A stretch of DNA of 64,000 nt from Thalassotalea sp. G2M2-11 (GTDB lineage: Bacteria > Pseudomonadota > Gammaproteobacteria > Enterobacterales > Alteromonadaceae). The notes under the pieces are model-generated. The model did not search any database and had not been told where the DNA came from. It was given only the letters and a program-made list of their open reading frames with translations. The position numbers were made by a program, and so were the translations under genes. Below, piece by piece: positions 10,509 to 20,420 of the stretch. The DNA is taken from assembly GCF_017168195.1 (NCBI RefSeq), contig NZ_JADNYL010000004.1, positions 1 to 64,000 of the forward strand, written 5' to 3'. How positions within the stretch are numbered: position 1 is the stretch's first letter; the number at the start of each line of letters is the position of its first letter.

Positions 10509-10594
10509 AATAGGTTCAGGTTGAAGATCTTATCTCTATTATGCCATAACTCGTATAAGGGGAAATAGCTTAATTTTTTAACAATCAAGTTAAG

Positions 10595-11068
10595 CTAATG
10601 TAGCGGCCCTTCATGCTCATCAAAAATAAGATCTTCCATTTGAGAGTAAGCGCTTTCTTTGCCCGGCACGTTAAACAACACCATTAATACCACCCATTTT
10701 AAATCATCTATGGTGAAATACTTAGTATCTAACTCCATTACCCGATCGATCACCATCTCACGCGTAGTAAAGTCCAGCACGTTGATTTGCTCTAAAAAGA
10801 TCAAAAAGCCCTGACACTCTAAGTCAAGTAGTTGCTTTTCTTCATCGGTATAGATACGAAACGAACGGGTTGCTTCACGCGAAAAATACGGATAAGCATC
10901 AGTATCTTGTAAGGCAGCTAATTTTTCTAACCAATTAAGCGCCTTAAAAATTTCATCCTGGTGGAATCCTGCGCGGGTCAATTCATCAGTAAGGACGTCA
11001 TGGTCTACCATTACTTCAGCTTCACTATGAATGTAGTTTTCAAACAAATACATCAAGATATCAAACAT
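10595..11068 (-). CDS. smg: Smg family protein (DUF494)
   Basis: A 157-residue acidic protein matching the Smg/DUF494 family, conserved next to dprA in gammaproteobacteria. The start [19 protein letters not shown] and the stretch [14 protein letters not shown] are typical. No enzyme motif or membrane segment is visible and the molecular role is not established. GGGGC precedes the ATG, nine bases after the dprA stop, so it belongs to the LysM-dprA-smg transcription unit. Confidence 0.92.
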   Translation of the reverse strand: MFDILMYLFENYIHSEAEVMVDHDVLTDELTRAGFHQDEIFKALNWLEKLAALQDTDAYPYFSREATRSFRIYTDEEKQLLDLECQGFLIFLEQINVLDFTTREMVIDRVMELDTKYFTIDDLKWVVLMVLFNVPGKESAYSQMEDLIFDEHEGPLH

Positions 11069-11077
11069 AATTAGCCC

Positions 11078-12241
11078 CTATTTCAATTTAAGGTAGCCTC
11101 CTGGTACCGCAGATACCAGACCTCTTAGCTCAAGTATTGTTAATCGGGTTAGCACTACATCTATGGGTAGTTTACTCCGAGAAACCACCGTATCCACGGG
11201 AGTGATTTCATACCCCACACTAGCTAACAATGCATCGTTACACAAGCCCCGATCACAAGTTTTTTCTGCAGGTGTTTCTTTCTCCTTGTTTCCACTTATA
11301 TTTCTACCTAAGTGTAGACTATTTTTTGCAGTAACTTTTATTTCATCCACTATATCGGCCACTTCTTCAACTAATTTAGCACCTTGTTTAATTAACCAAT
11401 GACAACCTTTTACTTGCGGGTTTTGGATATTGCCTGGCACAGCAAAGACCTCTCTGTTTTGTTCAAGTGCACAACGCGCAGTAATTAGAGAGCCGCTTTT
11501 CAACGCTGCTTCAATGATAACAACGCCTTGTGACAAGCCACTAATAATACGATTTCTCTTCGGAAAATGACCCGCTCTCGCTGGTGTTTGAGGTAAAAAT
11601 TCACTGACAATAGCACCTCCTTGCTCAATGATTTTTTTTGCTAACGCTTTGTTTCGCGCCGGATAAATAGTATCAATACCTGTTGCTGTAACAGCAATGG
11701 TCGCTTTTTGTTTATCAACCACCCCTTTATGGGCATATGCATCAATACCTAATGCTAAACCACTGGTGACCACAATACCTTGAGCAGCAAACTCTTGAGC
11801 AAACCTTACCGCAGTTTCTCTCCCATGAATACTAGCATTACGGCTACCTACAATAGCAATCTGCTGGCAATTTAATAGCTCAATATTACCTTTGACAAAT
11901 AACACTAAAGGCGGATCATAAATTTGTTTTAATAACTGCGGATAGCTAGGATCTTGATAATTGACCATAGTGGCATGTGCCAGTGCGGTTTGCTCAATAA
12001 TAGCTGCTATCTTTGACCAATCTGGAGCAACTAATGCCTGATACTGTTTATCATTTAGTCCTAATTGTTGTTGGCTAATCGATTCTGTAAATAATTGTTC
12101 GATAGAAAATTGCTCGACTAAAGCAATTTTACGTTGAATAGAAAGGCGGGGGATCATTTTTAGCGCCAACCAATAATGCGTTTGTGTTATTGGCTGGCAC
12201 TTTTCATCTCTATCATGAATTTGACTTTCCTTGTCAAACAC
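11078..12241 (-). CDS. dprA: DNA processing protein DprA (Smf)
   Basis: Loads RecA on incoming single-stranded DNA during transformation. The 387-residue protein has an N-terminal SAM-like region (about 25-90), the Rossmann-fold DprA domain with GSRNASIHG (about 131), TSGLALGIDAYAHKG (about 158), HFPKRNRIISGLS and ALKSGSLITA, and a C-terminal winged-helix segment (about 325-387). It uses a GTG start with AAGGAG 7 bases upstream. The domain set is complete. DprA is also widespread in bacteria not known to be transformable, so its presence alone does not prove competence. Confidence 0.95.
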   Translation of the reverse strand: MFDKESQIHDRDEKCQPITQTHYWLALKMIPRLSIQRKIALVEQFSIEQLFTESISQQQLGLNDKQYQALVAPDWSKIAAIIEQTALAHATMVNYQDPSYPQLLKQIYDPPLVLFVKGNIELLNCQQIAIVGSRNASIHGRETAVRFAQEFAAQGIVVTSGLALGIDAYAHKGVVDKQKATIAVTATGIDTIYPARNKALAKKIIEQGGAIVSEFLPQTPARAGHFPKRNRIISGLSQGVVIIEAALKSGSLITARCALEQNREVFAVPGNIQNPQVKGCHWLIKQGAKLVEEVADIVDEIKVTAKNSLHLGRNISGNKEKETPAEKTCDRGLCNDALLASVGYEITPVDTVVSRSKLPIDVVLTRLTILELRGLVSAVPGGYLKLK

Positions 12242-12283
12242 CTGCTTTCTCCTTAAAACAGTGTCATCATCTCATTTTAAATA

Positions 12284-13372
12284 TTATGGCGCTGTGACGC
12301 TATCTTGCAAACGCAGTGGCTTTTGTGTTTTTAAAATCAACGCCATACTGACTTGATCAAAGACTTTAAAGACCATGATATTGCCTATCGATTCCTCTGG
12401 CATTTCATAATCTGAATCAGATTGTGATGCCAAGCGATTCCAACGAGATGCATCTTTGGTATAAATTGGACCATCTTTTGTTTCAACAACACCAGGGCTT
12501 AAACGTTTGACCGATAAAACATCCCCTTGTTTTAAGCCATGCTGACTGCCTTGGTCAATAAATACAACTTCTAATTTACCAAATTCCCGATTACCATTCG
12601 AAGAGCGAATAATGTGGCCTCGAACATTTTCGCCAGCCGCTTGCATTGTAAAAAACGAAGGCATCATTTGCCCTTCATTAACTGGTTTAACAATTGAGCC
12701 TGAATGAACCTCACGCAAAGCACTTTCTAAATACAAAGTTGCTGGCTGCTTGTTCTCCATATCGCCAGCTCGAATTGACTTTCCAGAACCAATTAAACGC
12801 GCATAATAACCAATAATCGTTTCGCCATCATCAGCATAAATAGCTTCTTCTTTATTATAAATACCGTAGGCTTGACCCACCTTTAAGTCTTGATTAACGT
12901 AAACCTTAAAGCCATCAATACTGGACTTATACCCTTCATCACTACCAAGCACATAAGGCGCACTATCAATCTCTTGTTGAGTTAAAATAGTGTCATAACG
13001 TAAAAATGGCGAGATCACATCTAACGAAATCGTTTCGACAGGGTTTTGCTCTTTAAGCTGTTTTCTGATTTTTGGAGACCATTTTAGTGTCGGCTTGCCC
13101 TTTACTAGCATTGGTTGGCCTTTAGCATCATAAACGAGCTTTAATACGTCACCAGGATAAATTAAATGGGGATTTTCAATATCAGGATTAATTCGCCACA
13201 GTTTGGGCCATAACCATGGTTCTTGCAAAAAGTGTCCTGAGATATCCCATAAAGTATCTCCTTTTTTTACCACATAAGACTCAGGTGCATTTGGTGATAG
13301 CCGTAACTGATCAGCAACTGCTATGATAGGTAAAATAAGAGAAAAAAGTGTTAATAAAACCTTTTTTAACAT
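12284..13372 (-). CDS. LysM-domain periplasmic protein
   Basis: The 362-residue protein has a signal peptide (about 1-20, cleavage near VAD-Q) and an N-terminal LysM domain, SYVVKKGDTLWDISGHFL to PGDVLKLVY (about 32-85), predicted to bind peptidoglycan. The remainder (about 90-362) is an uncharacterised domain conserved in the protein found upstream of dprA in many gammaproteobacteria. It is the first gene of the LysM-dprA-smg-yrdD set and is divergent from def. No hydrolase motif is visible, so it is probably a cell-wall-binding structural or accessory protein. Confidence 0.88.
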   Translation of the reverse strand: MLKKVLLTLFSLILPIIAVADQLRLSPNAPESYVVKKGDTLWDISGHFLQEPWLWPKLWRINPDIENPHLIYPGDVLKLVYDAKGQPMLVKGKPTLKWSPKIRKQLKEQNPVETISLDVISPFLRYDTILTQQEIDSAPYVLGSDEGYKSSIDGFKVYVNQDLKVGQAYGIYNKEEAIYADDGETIIGYYARLIGSGKSIRAGDMENKQPATLYLESALREVHSGSIVKPVNEGQMMPSFFTMQAAGENVRGHIIRSSNGNREFGKLEVVFIDQGSQHGLKQGDVLSVKRLSPGVVETKDGPIYTKDASRWNRLASQSDSDYEMPEESIGNIMVFKVFDQVSMALILKTQKPLRLQDSVTAP

Positions 13373-13476
13373 ACTAACCGCCTATTCTTGTTAAACCACT
13401 AGGATTAATTTTAATTAATGGCTAAAATTGAAACATAACACTCTATGCGAAATTTCGCGAATTCTTTTGAAAAATT

Positions 13477-13992
13477 ATGGCTATATTAGACGTTTTACGA
13501 TTCCCAGACCCAAGATTAAGAACAAAAGCAAAACCTGTTGAAGTGGTTGACGATAAGATCAGAAAAATTGTTGATGATATGTTCGAAACTATGTATGCCG
13601 AAAATGGCGTTGGTTTAGCAGCAACACAAGTTAACATCCATCAACGTATTGTAGTGATCGATGTTTCTGAAAACAAAGAACAAGCTTATGTATTGATTAA
13701 CCCTGAAATCATTAAAAAAAATCAGGAAACAATGATCAATGAAGAAGGCTGTCTATCGGTACCTGGCTGCTATGCAAAAGTCGATCGCCATACAGAAGTT
13801 ACCGTCAAAGCTTTGGATAGAGATGGCAAAGAGTATGAAATTGATGGTGAAGAATTACTGGCCATCTGTATTCAGCATGAATTAGATCACTTAAATGGCG
13901 TATTATTTGTGGATTACTTATCTCCTCTTAAACGTAAACGCATTCAAACCAAACTTGAAAAAGAAGCCCGTTTAGCCAAAACCGATGCTTAA
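13477..13992 (+). CDS. def: Peptide deformylase
   Basis: Removes the N-formyl group from nascent proteins. The 171-residue protein shows the three family motifs: GVGLAATQV (44-52), EGCLSVP with metal ligand Cys92, and QHELDH with His134, catalytic Glu135 and His138. The length equals the E. coli type. It heads the def-fmt-rsmB-trkA operon. No clear Shine-Dalgarno is visible before the ATG; a perfect 12-bp palindrome (GCGAAATTTCGC, 13447-13458) lies 19 bases upstream. Confidence 0.97.
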   Translation: MAILDVLRFPDPRLRTKAKPVEVVDDKIRKIVDDMFETMYAENGVGLAATQVNIHQRIVVIDVSENKEQAYVLINPEIIKKNQETMINEEGCLSVPGCYAKVDRHTEVTVKALDRDGKEYEIDGEELLAICIQHELDHLNGVLFVDYLSPLKRKRIQTKLEKEARLAKTDA

Positions 13993-14016
13993 TTCTTGAA
14001 TACAATAAGAAGCGAT

Positions 14017-15000
14017 ATGACACAAGCACTCAATATTATATTTGCTGGTACGCCAGACTTTGCTGCTCAACACTTAGCAGCACTTATTCATTCACCACAT
14101 AATGTAGTTGCCGTTTACTGCCCACCAGACAAACCCGCAGGCCGAGGCAAAAAAATTACAGCATGTGAAACCAAGCAGTTAGCTCTGGCACACGATATTC
14201 CTGTTTTTCAACCGATGAATTTCAAACAAGAGGAAGATCAAGAACAATTACAAAAGCTTAACGCGGATGTCATGGTTGTGGTTGCCTATGGCTTGTTGTT
14301 ACCTAAAGTTATTTTAGATGCGCCTCGCTTAGGCTGTATTAATGTTCATGGTTCCATCTTGCCTAAATGGCGTGGCGCAGCCCCCATACAGCGTGCAGTT
14401 GAATCTGGAGATAAAGAAACCGGTGTTACTATTATGCAAATGGATGAAGGGTTAGACACTGGCGATATGTTACTCACAGCACGTTGTGATATCACTAAAC
14501 AAGATACCAGTGCGACTATTTATCAAAAATTAGCCGAGCTCGGCCCTACAGCATTACTTGATACCCTTAGCTTAATGGCAGATAACCAGCATCAAGCAAC
14601 GGCCCAAGATGATGAACAAGCGACTTACGCTGCAAAGTTAAATAAAAGCGAAGCCGAACTCGACTGGCAATTACCTGCTAGCCTACTTCAGCAAAAATTG
14701 CGCGCTTATATTCCTTGGCCCGTAGCACAATTTACCTTTATCGATAATAAAGACAAAGAACATAGGATCAGAGTCTGGCAAGCCAGTGTTGTGAGTTATA
14801 GTGAAGATGCCACACCTGGCACTATTATTTCTGCAGACAAATCAGGCATTAGCGTAGCGACTGGTGAGCAAGCACTGAGATTAGAAAACTTACAAATGCC
14901 AAATAAGAAAGCCATGGCTGTCGCTGATATTTTAAATAGTCGTGCTGACTGGTTTGCCGTTGGCCAATCTATCAATGGTCAATCACGAGCTGCTTCATGA
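14017..15000 (+). CDS. fmt: Methionyl-tRNA formyltransferase
   Basis: Formylates initiator Met-tRNA using 10-formyltetrahydrofolate. The 327-residue protein starts [18 protein letters not shown] used the ATG at 14017, preceded by AAGAAG, in place of an in-frame TTG seven codons earlier. Family motifs include [26 protein letters not shown] and [11 protein letters not shown]. Its stop overlaps the rsmB start (ATGA). It sits directly downstream of def, the usual functional pair. Confidence 0.96.
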   Translation: MTQALNIIFAGTPDFAAQHLAALIHSPHNVVAVYCPPDKPAGRGKKITACETKQLALAHDIPVFQPMNFKQEEDQEQLQKLNADVMVVVAYGLLLPKVILDAPRLGCINVHGSILPKWRGAAPIQRAVESGDKETGVTIMQMDEGLDTGDMLLTARCDITKQDTSATIYQKLAELGPTALLDTLSLMADNQHQATAQDDEQATYAAKLNKSEAELDWQLPASLLQQKLRAYIPWPVAQFTFIDNKDKEHRIRVWQASVVSYSEDATPGTIISADKSGISVATGEQALRLENLQMPNKKAMAVADILNSRADWFAVGQSINGQSRAAS

Positions 15001-16289
15001 GTGCCAATGTTAGAGCGTTAGCAGCCAAATGCTGTTTTGCTGTGGTCGATAAGGGTCGCAGCTTAGCTGATGAGCTGCCTGCCCTGCAAAGTAAAATAGA
15101 AGGCAAAGATAAAGGCCTATTGCAAGAGATTTGCTATGGCGTGTTGCGCTACCTGCCAGAACTAGAACATATCAGCCGCCAGCTCATTGCCAAGCCGTTA
15201 AAAGGTAAACAGCGGGTTGCTCACTTTCTTGTGCTAGTGGGTATTTATCAAATCAAGTACACGCGTATTCCCGATCATGCTGCAGTAAGTGAAACGGTTG
15301 CAGCAACCAAACCACTGAAACAATTTCATTTAAAAGCGTTAGTAAATGGTGTGTTACGTAGTTTTCAACGGCTAACACCAACATCAGAAGAATCACTAAG
15401 TGAACCTGTGCAGTTTAATCACCCTAGCTGGTTTATCAAAAAACTAAAAGCCGCATACCCACAAAATTGGCAAGCTGTTCTCAATGCCAATATGGCTAAG
15501 CCACCTATGTGGCTAAGAGTAAACAGCCAGCATCATAGTGTTGAGAAGTACCAACAACTGCTTGAACAAGCAGATATTACCACCGATTATATCGATCCAC
15601 ACTCTGGCGCAATTAAACTGAGCTCGCCAGTAGATGTTAATGATTTACCCGGCTTTGCTTTAGGCCAAGTATCCGTTCAAGATGGTGCCGCTCAACAAGC
15701 TGCACATTTGCTCGATTGTCAGCCTAATGAACATATACTCGATTGTTGCGCCGCTCCTGGGGGGAAAACTTGTCATATACTCGAACAAACACCTAACTTA
15801 GCCTCAATGACAGCACTTGATGTCGATGAAACACGCCTAGATCGAGTGAAAGACAATCTGGCACGATTACACTTAACCGCCAAGACGATTGCTGGTGATG
15901 CATCAAAGCCAGAAGTTTGGTGGAATGGCGAACAATTTGACCGTATTTTACTCGACGCGCCCTGCTCAGGCACTGGCGTTATTCGTCGTCATCCTGATAT
16001 AAAATGGCTAAGAACGGCACAAGACATTGAAAAGCTAGTTGTTTTACAACAACAAATTTTAAATAAAGTATGGTCTTTACTTAAACCTGGTGGTACTTTG
16101 CTTTATGCAACATGTAGCATTTTACCGGAAGAAAACTATCAACAAATTCAGCATTTTATTGATAGTGAACCGTCGGCAGAATTAATACCGATCAGCCAAT
16201 CTAGCACAAGCATTGGTTGGCAGATATTACCGGACATGCAGTCAATGGACGGTTTTTACTACGCAAAATTACGTAAAAACAATCATTAA
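14997..16289 (+). CDS. rsmB: 16S rRNA m5C967 methyltransferase
   Basis: Methylates C967 of 16S rRNA with S-adenosylmethionine. The 430-residue protein has an N-terminal NusB-like RNA-binding domain (about 1-140) and a Rossmann methyltransferase domain with [11 protein letters not shown] (SAM binding), [15 protein letters not shown] (second cysteine) and [11 protein letters not shown] (nucleophilic cysteine). It overlaps fmt by four bases, so translation is coupled. Confidence 0.96.
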   Translation: MSANVRALAAKCCFAVVDKGRSLADELPALQSKIEGKDKGLLQEICYGVLRYLPELEHISRQLIAKPLKGKQRVAHFLVLVGIYQIKYTRIPDHAAVSETVAATKPLKQFHLKALVNGVLRSFQRLTPTSEESLSEPVQFNHPSWFIKKLKAAYPQNWQAVLNANMAKPPMWLRVNSQHHSVEKYQQLLEQADITTDYIDPHSGAIKLSSPVDVNDLPGFALGQVSVQDGAAQQAAHLLDCQPNEHILDCCAAPGGKTCHILEQTPNLASMTALDVDETRLDRVKDNLARLHLTAKTIAGDASKPEVWWNGEQFDRILLDAPCSGTGVIRRHPDIKWLRTAQDIEKLVVLQQQILNKVWSLLKPGGTLLYATCSILPEENYQQIQHFIDSEPSAELIPISQSSTSIGWQILPDMQSMDGFYYAKLRKNNH

Positions 16290-16307
16290 TACTTTGGTGA
16301 TCTTCAT

Positions 16308-17687
16308 ATGAAAATAGTCATTATAGGCGCAGGACAAGTTGGTGGAACACTCGCAGAAAACTTGGTGGGTGAACGTAATGACATCACCTTGATTGACACC
16401 AATAGTGAAATTTTAAGAGAACTGCAAGATAAAATGGACTTACAGGTAGTGACTGGTCAAGGCTCTCACCCTGATGTATTAAAAAAAGCGGGTGCTGAAG
16501 ATGCTGAGCTAGTGATTGCCGTTACCAGTGATGATGCAACCAATATGATTGCCTGTCAGATCTGTTTTTCGCTATTTAATACAGCAACAAAAATTGCCCG
16601 TATTCGTTCTGCTAAAATATTGAAATATCAAGAACAATTATTTCAACATAATAATATTCCGGTCGATCATGTTATCGCCCCTGAACAATTAGTGACCCGT
16701 GATATCGCCCGATTAATTGACTACCCTGGTGCGTTACAAGTACTTGAATTTGCCAAAGGAAAAGTGAGCCTAGTCGCGGTAAAAGCCTATTATGGCGGGC
16801 TACTCGTTGGTCATGCACTTTCGACACTCCGTGAACATATCCCAAATATTGATACCCGAGTCGCGGCGATTTATCGCAATGGCAAACCTATTCGTCCGCT
16901 AGGTACAACTGTTATCGAAGCCGATGATGAAGTATTTTTTATCGCGGCAACCATGCATATTCGCGCAGTAATGAATGAGCTGCAAAAATTAGAACCCGCC
17001 TATAAACGCATTATGATCGCGGGTGGTGGCAATATAGGCGCCGGGTTAGCGCGTATGCTGGAAAAAAATCATCAAGTAAAATTAATCGAACACACACCAA
17101 AACGCGCAGCATATTTAGCATCAGAGCTTAACGATACTTTAGTATTTGTCGGTGACTCATCAGATCAAGAGCTATTAATGGAAGAGCATATTGATCAATT
17201 TGATGTATTTATCGCGGTTACTAATGATGATGAAGCAAACATTATGTCATCATTACTAGCTAAACGTTTAGGTGTCCGCAAGGCCATGGTGTTGATCCAA
17301 CGTAGCGCCTATATAGATTTAGTCCATGGTAGTAATATAGATATTGCTGTATCGCCACAACACGCAACAATTTCAGCGTTATTAACCCATGTACGAAAAG
17401 GCAGTATTGATAACGTTTATAGCTTACGAGGCGGCGCTGCAGAAGCAATAGAAATAGCAGCAAAAGGCAATGAAAAATCATCTAAGGTAATAGGCAGAAC
17501 AATAGCACAATTAAAACTACCGCCGGGCACAACCATTGGGGCAATTGTCCGTGAAGAAGAAGTTATTATTGCTCACTCAGATACGGTGATCCAAGCAGAA
17601 GACCATGTCATCTTATTTTTAGTCAACAAAAAATATATCTCAGATGTTGAAAAGCTCTTTTATGTTGACCCGTTACAGTTTTTCTAA
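16308..17687 (+). CDS. trkA: Trk potassium uptake regulatory subunit TrkA
   Basis: Cytoplasmic NAD-binding gating subunit of the Trk potassium channel. The 459 residues contain two RCK units: Rossmann [13 protein letters not shown] (7-19) with its C-domain, then [13 protein letters not shown] (about 242) with a second C-domain. This duplicated form is usual for proteobacterial TrkA. It ends the def operon and converges on an uncharacterised gene with a four-base overlap. Its membrane partner trkH lies just beyond on the other strand. Confidence 0.96.
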   Translation: MKIVIIGAGQVGGTLAENLVGERNDITLIDTNSEILRELQDKMDLQVVTGQGSHPDVLKKAGAEDAELVIAVTSDDATNMIACQICFSLFNTATKIARIRSAKILKYQEQLFQHNNIPVDHVIAPEQLVTRDIARLIDYPGALQVLEFAKGKVSLVAVKAYYGGLLVGHALSTLREHIPNIDTRVAAIYRNGKPIRPLGTTVIEADDEVFFIAATMHIRAVMNELQKLEPAYKRIMIAGGGNIGAGLARMLEKNHQVKLIEHTPKRAAYLASELNDTLVFVGDSSDQELLMEEHIDQFDVFIAVTNDDEANIMSSLLAKRLGVRKAMVLIQRSAYIDLVHGSNIDIAVSPQHATISALLTHVRKGSIDNVYSLRGGAAEAIEIAAKGNEKSSKVIGRTIAQLKLPPGTTIGAIVREEEVIIAHSDTVIQAEDHVILFLVNKKYISDVEKLFYVDPLQFF

Positions 17688-18286
17688 TGAGCGTTATTTA
17701 GCGTTTTTAACGCTGTTTGTATTTTCTTAATGGCTAATTTTTCAGCCCACCAAATTTGTGAAATCGACTTATCAGTCGTTTCCAGTTTATCTTGTTCTGA
17801 CGCATTAAAAATAGGCATATTTACGGCATTGGCGGCTATTGTCTGCCACGTTGTTTGATAACGTTTCATCACTTTATAAGCAGGTTTTATTAGTCTCAAC
17901 TGTTCATTACTTAGCTCAGCTATCAACCCTTTGTCCATTAATATTTCCCAATAGGTAAAGTCTAAATCAGCAGGCTGATATACTCCCTTACGGTACAACT
18001 GCTCATTTAATGATTGATAATCTGCTTCAGAGAAGTTGGTTTTGAGCTGCCTCTGCTGAGTTATAACCGATAACTGGCTACTATGGTGCAAATGCGCTTG
18101 TTCTAATTTGATAAGATCTTCCTCAAGTTCGCCGATAATAGCCTTAGTTAAAACCTCTACTTCTTGATCACGTTGCACTTCTGCCCACCAATTATTAGCC
18201 CAGAGAGCAAACAAAACGGCTACGACAATAGATATCATTTCAGCAAATATTTTAATCAACGCCTGTTTATGTAGTTCTTTCATCAA
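17684..18286 (-). CDS. Uncharacterised protein with one N-terminal membrane helix
   Basis: A 200-residue protein I cannot assign. Residues about 13-32 form a single hydrophobic helix ending in LWANNWW, and the remainder (about 35-200) is soluble and helical with a charged stretch rich in E, K and Q. The organisation (EM...[13 protein letters not shown] then charged helix) generally resembles DUF6090-type membrane-anchored proteins, but this is a weak impression. It lies 26 bases after trkH at the end of pepQ-yigZ-trkH, the position taken by hemG in E. coli, but shows no flavodoxin features. It overlaps the trkA 3' end by four bases. Confidence 0.75.
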   Translation of the reverse strand: MMKELHKQALIKIFAEMISIVVAVLFALWANNWWAEVQRDQEVEVLTKAIIGELEEDLIKLEQAHLHHSSQLSVITQQRQLKTNFSEADYQSLNEQLYRKGVYQPADLDFTYWEILMDKGLIAELSNEQLRLIKPAYKVMKRYQTTWQTIAANAVNMPIFNASEQDKLETTDKSISQIWWAEKLAIKKIQTALKTLNNAH

Positions 18287-18312
18287 TATAAGCCTTAAAA
18301 TAAGCTATTACA

Positions 18313-19764
18313 CTATGAGCGCCAAAATGCAGGAGTAAACAATACCAGTAGCGTGAATATTTCTAAGCGTCCAAATAACATCGCGATAACCAGCACCCAT
18401 TTACTAAAATCTCCCAAAGAGGAAAAATTCGCAGCTACAGCGCCTAAACCTGGGCCTAAGTTATTTAAACACGCCGCAACCGCCGTAAAAGCTGTAATAT
18501 CATCCACCCCAGCAGCCAATAACGCTAACATACAAATAACAAAAACCGCGGCATAGGCAGAAAAGAAGCCCCAGATGGCTTCTACTACCCTATTTGGTAA
18601 GGCTTTAGTGCCTAATTTGATTGAAAATAGCGCTTTTGGGTGAACCAACTTATTCAACTCGCGAATACCTTGTAAATATAACAACACGACTCGAACAACT
18701 TTCATACCACCGCCTGTGCTACCAGCACAACCACCAATAAAACTGGAAAAAATTAATAGGATTGGTAATAAGGTTGGCCAATCTGCAAAAGAAGTTGTCG
18801 CAAAGCCCGCTGTGGTACTAATAGAAACTGATTGAAATAATGCCTGATCAAAGGCATCAAAGCCGGATTCATAAACATTAAAACTTATTAGAACCGCAAA
18901 GCAAATAAGCGTTAATACCAATTGAATTGAGATAAACACCTTAAACTCGGGATCATACAAATAGGTTCGTAACGATTTGCTGTGAACAACCGCAAAATGC
19001 AACGCAAAGTTAACACCTGCAATTAATAAGAAGAAGACACAAACAAAGTTAATCAATGGACTGTCAAAGTAGCCCATACTCAAATCATGGGTAGAAAACC
19101 CGCCAATTGCGATAGTTGAGAATGCATGGCAAATTGCATCAAATAAGTTCATGCCTGCCGCCCAATAACTCAAAGTGCAAGTGACGGTGAGAAATAAATA
19201 GATATACCAAAGGTGCTTTGCCGTATCTGCGATTCTAGGGGTCATTTTAGAGTCTTTAACCGGCCCCGGTGTTTCAGCACGATATAACTGCATGCCACCA
19301 ATGCCTAACATGGGAAGTACAGCCACCGCTAATACGATGATCCCCATACCACCTAACCATTGCAGTTGTTGTCGATACCATAGCACTGCATGAGGCAAAC
19401 CATCAATATGAGTAAGAATGGTTGCACCGGTTGTTGTTAAGCCTGAAAAAGACTCAAAAAAAGCATCTGCTACGGATAAGTTAGGTTGTTCAAGCAACAT
19501 CAAAGGTACCGCAGAAAAACTGGCGAGTACGGTCCAAAACAACACCACGATTAAAAAGCCTTCTCTTGCTCTAAGCTCACCTTTTTGTTCTCGATTCGGG
19601 TACCAAGAGAGAAGACCAGCAAATAAACAAAAGACAAACGCCATTAAAAATGACACACCGCCACCGTCACGATATATCATAGAAATTAGCGCGGGCGGCA
19701 ACATAGTCACACTTAGCAAGGTTACTAGTAGCCCTAAAATACGAATTATATTTTTATATTGCAC
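18313..19764 (-). CDS. trkH: Trk potassium uptake channel subunit TrkH
   Basis: Potassium-translocating inner-membrane subunit. The 483 residues contain about ten to twelve membrane segments and the four repeated pore-loop regions with filter glycines (SGLTTTGAT, TIAIGGFSTHD, STTAGFATTSF, CLNNLGPGLG). YRDGGG and LVVLFWTVLASFSAVP-like sequence near the N-terminus are typical of TrkH. It uses a GTG start, supported by alignment with the recalled E. coli N-terminus. It follows pepQ and yigZ, as in E. coli, and works with TrkA encoded convergently nearby. Confidence 0.95.
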   Translation of the reverse strand: MQYKNIIRILGLLVTLLSVTMLPPALISMIYRDGGGVSFLMAFVFCLFAGLLSWYPNREQKGELRAREGFLIVVLFWTVLASFSAVPLMLLEQPNLSVADAFFESFSGLTTTGATILTHIDGLPHAVLWYRQQLQWLGGMGIIVLAVAVLPMLGIGGMQLYRAETPGPVKDSKMTPRIADTAKHLWYIYLFLTVTCTLSYWAAGMNLFDAICHAFSTIAIGGFSTHDLSMGYFDSPLINFVCVFFLLIAGVNFALHFAVVHSKSLRTYLYDPEFKVFISIQLVLTLICFAVLISFNVYESGFDAFDQALFQSVSISTTAGFATTSFADWPTLLPILLIFSSFIGGCAGSTGGGMKVVRVVLLYLQGIRELNKLVHPKALFSIKLGTKALPNRVVEAIWGFFSAYAAVFVICMLALLAAGVDDITAFTAVAACLNNLGPGLGAVAANFSSLGDFSKWVLVIAMLFGRLEIFTLLVLFTPAFWRS

Positions 19765-19779
19765 AGTTAATTACGTTTA

Positions 19780-20412
19780 TTATTGTTTATCTTTAACTTG
19801 TTCTGTTGATTGTAATATTAATTGCCCAGAGGACAAGGTTTTCAACTGGCTTTTTAATTGTTCAAGATGACTATCAGGGATCAAAAAGGATAAATTCACC
19901 GCACTATGGAAATCTTGTTCAACCACTTTACCATGATGTTTTTCAAGTAAATGCAGTACATCATTTACCTGACTATACTGACACGCCAAGGTGCGATGTA
20001 CCATAGGTATTTTGGTTTTTGTCTCAATTTGAACTAACGCTTGCCTTACACTATTACCATAAGCGCGTTGTAATCCACCAGTACCTAGCTTAGTGCCGCC
20101 AAAATAACGGACAACCACAGCCACTATCTCACCAATTTGACTGCCTTGTAATACCGATAGTATTGGACGCCCAGCCGTACCTGAGGGTTCGCCATCATCT
20201 GAAAATCCATATCGTTGACTATCAAGAGGATGTGAGCTAACAAACGCATAGCAATGATGACTTGCTTGCGGATGTTGCTCTTGAATTGTTTTTAAAAACT
20301 GTTTCGCCGCTTCATTTGATGCACATGGCGCTAAATAACAAATAAAGCGACTACGACTAACGATAGTTTCATCAACCACTTCGTTAGTCGCTATTAGGTA
20401 TGAAGAATTCAA
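19780..20412 (-). CDS. yigZ: YigZ family protein (IMPACT/UPF0029)
   Basis: A 210-residue protein with an N-terminal IMPACT domain; the signature FSDDGEPSGTAGRPIL and VVVRYFGGTKLGTGGLQRAYG are clear. The C-terminal DUF1949 region is about 140-205. The only start giving the family N-terminus (SRSRFICYL) is a TTG at 20412, eight bases after pepQ. The role is uncertain; the eukaryotic relative IMPACT regulates translation stress signalling. It is in the conserved pepQ-yigZ-trkH operon. Confidence 0.92.
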   Translation of the reverse strand: MNSSYLIATNEVVDETIVSRSRFICYLAPCASNEAAKQFLKTIQEQHPQASHHCYAFVSSHPLDSQRYGFSDDGEPSGTAGRPILSVLQGSQIGEIVAVVVRYFGGTKLGTGGLQRAYGNSVRQALVQIETKTKIPMVHRTLACQYSQVNDVLHLLEKHHGKVVEQDFHSAVNLSFLIPDSHLEQLKSQLKTLSSGQLILQSTEQVKDKQ

Positions 20413-20420
20413 AAGAGTAC

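Noticed and set aside
13447-13458. Palindrome GCGAAATTTCGC before def as an operator
   Set aside because: A single 12-bp palindrome with no second copy or known regulator; noted only in the def entry.
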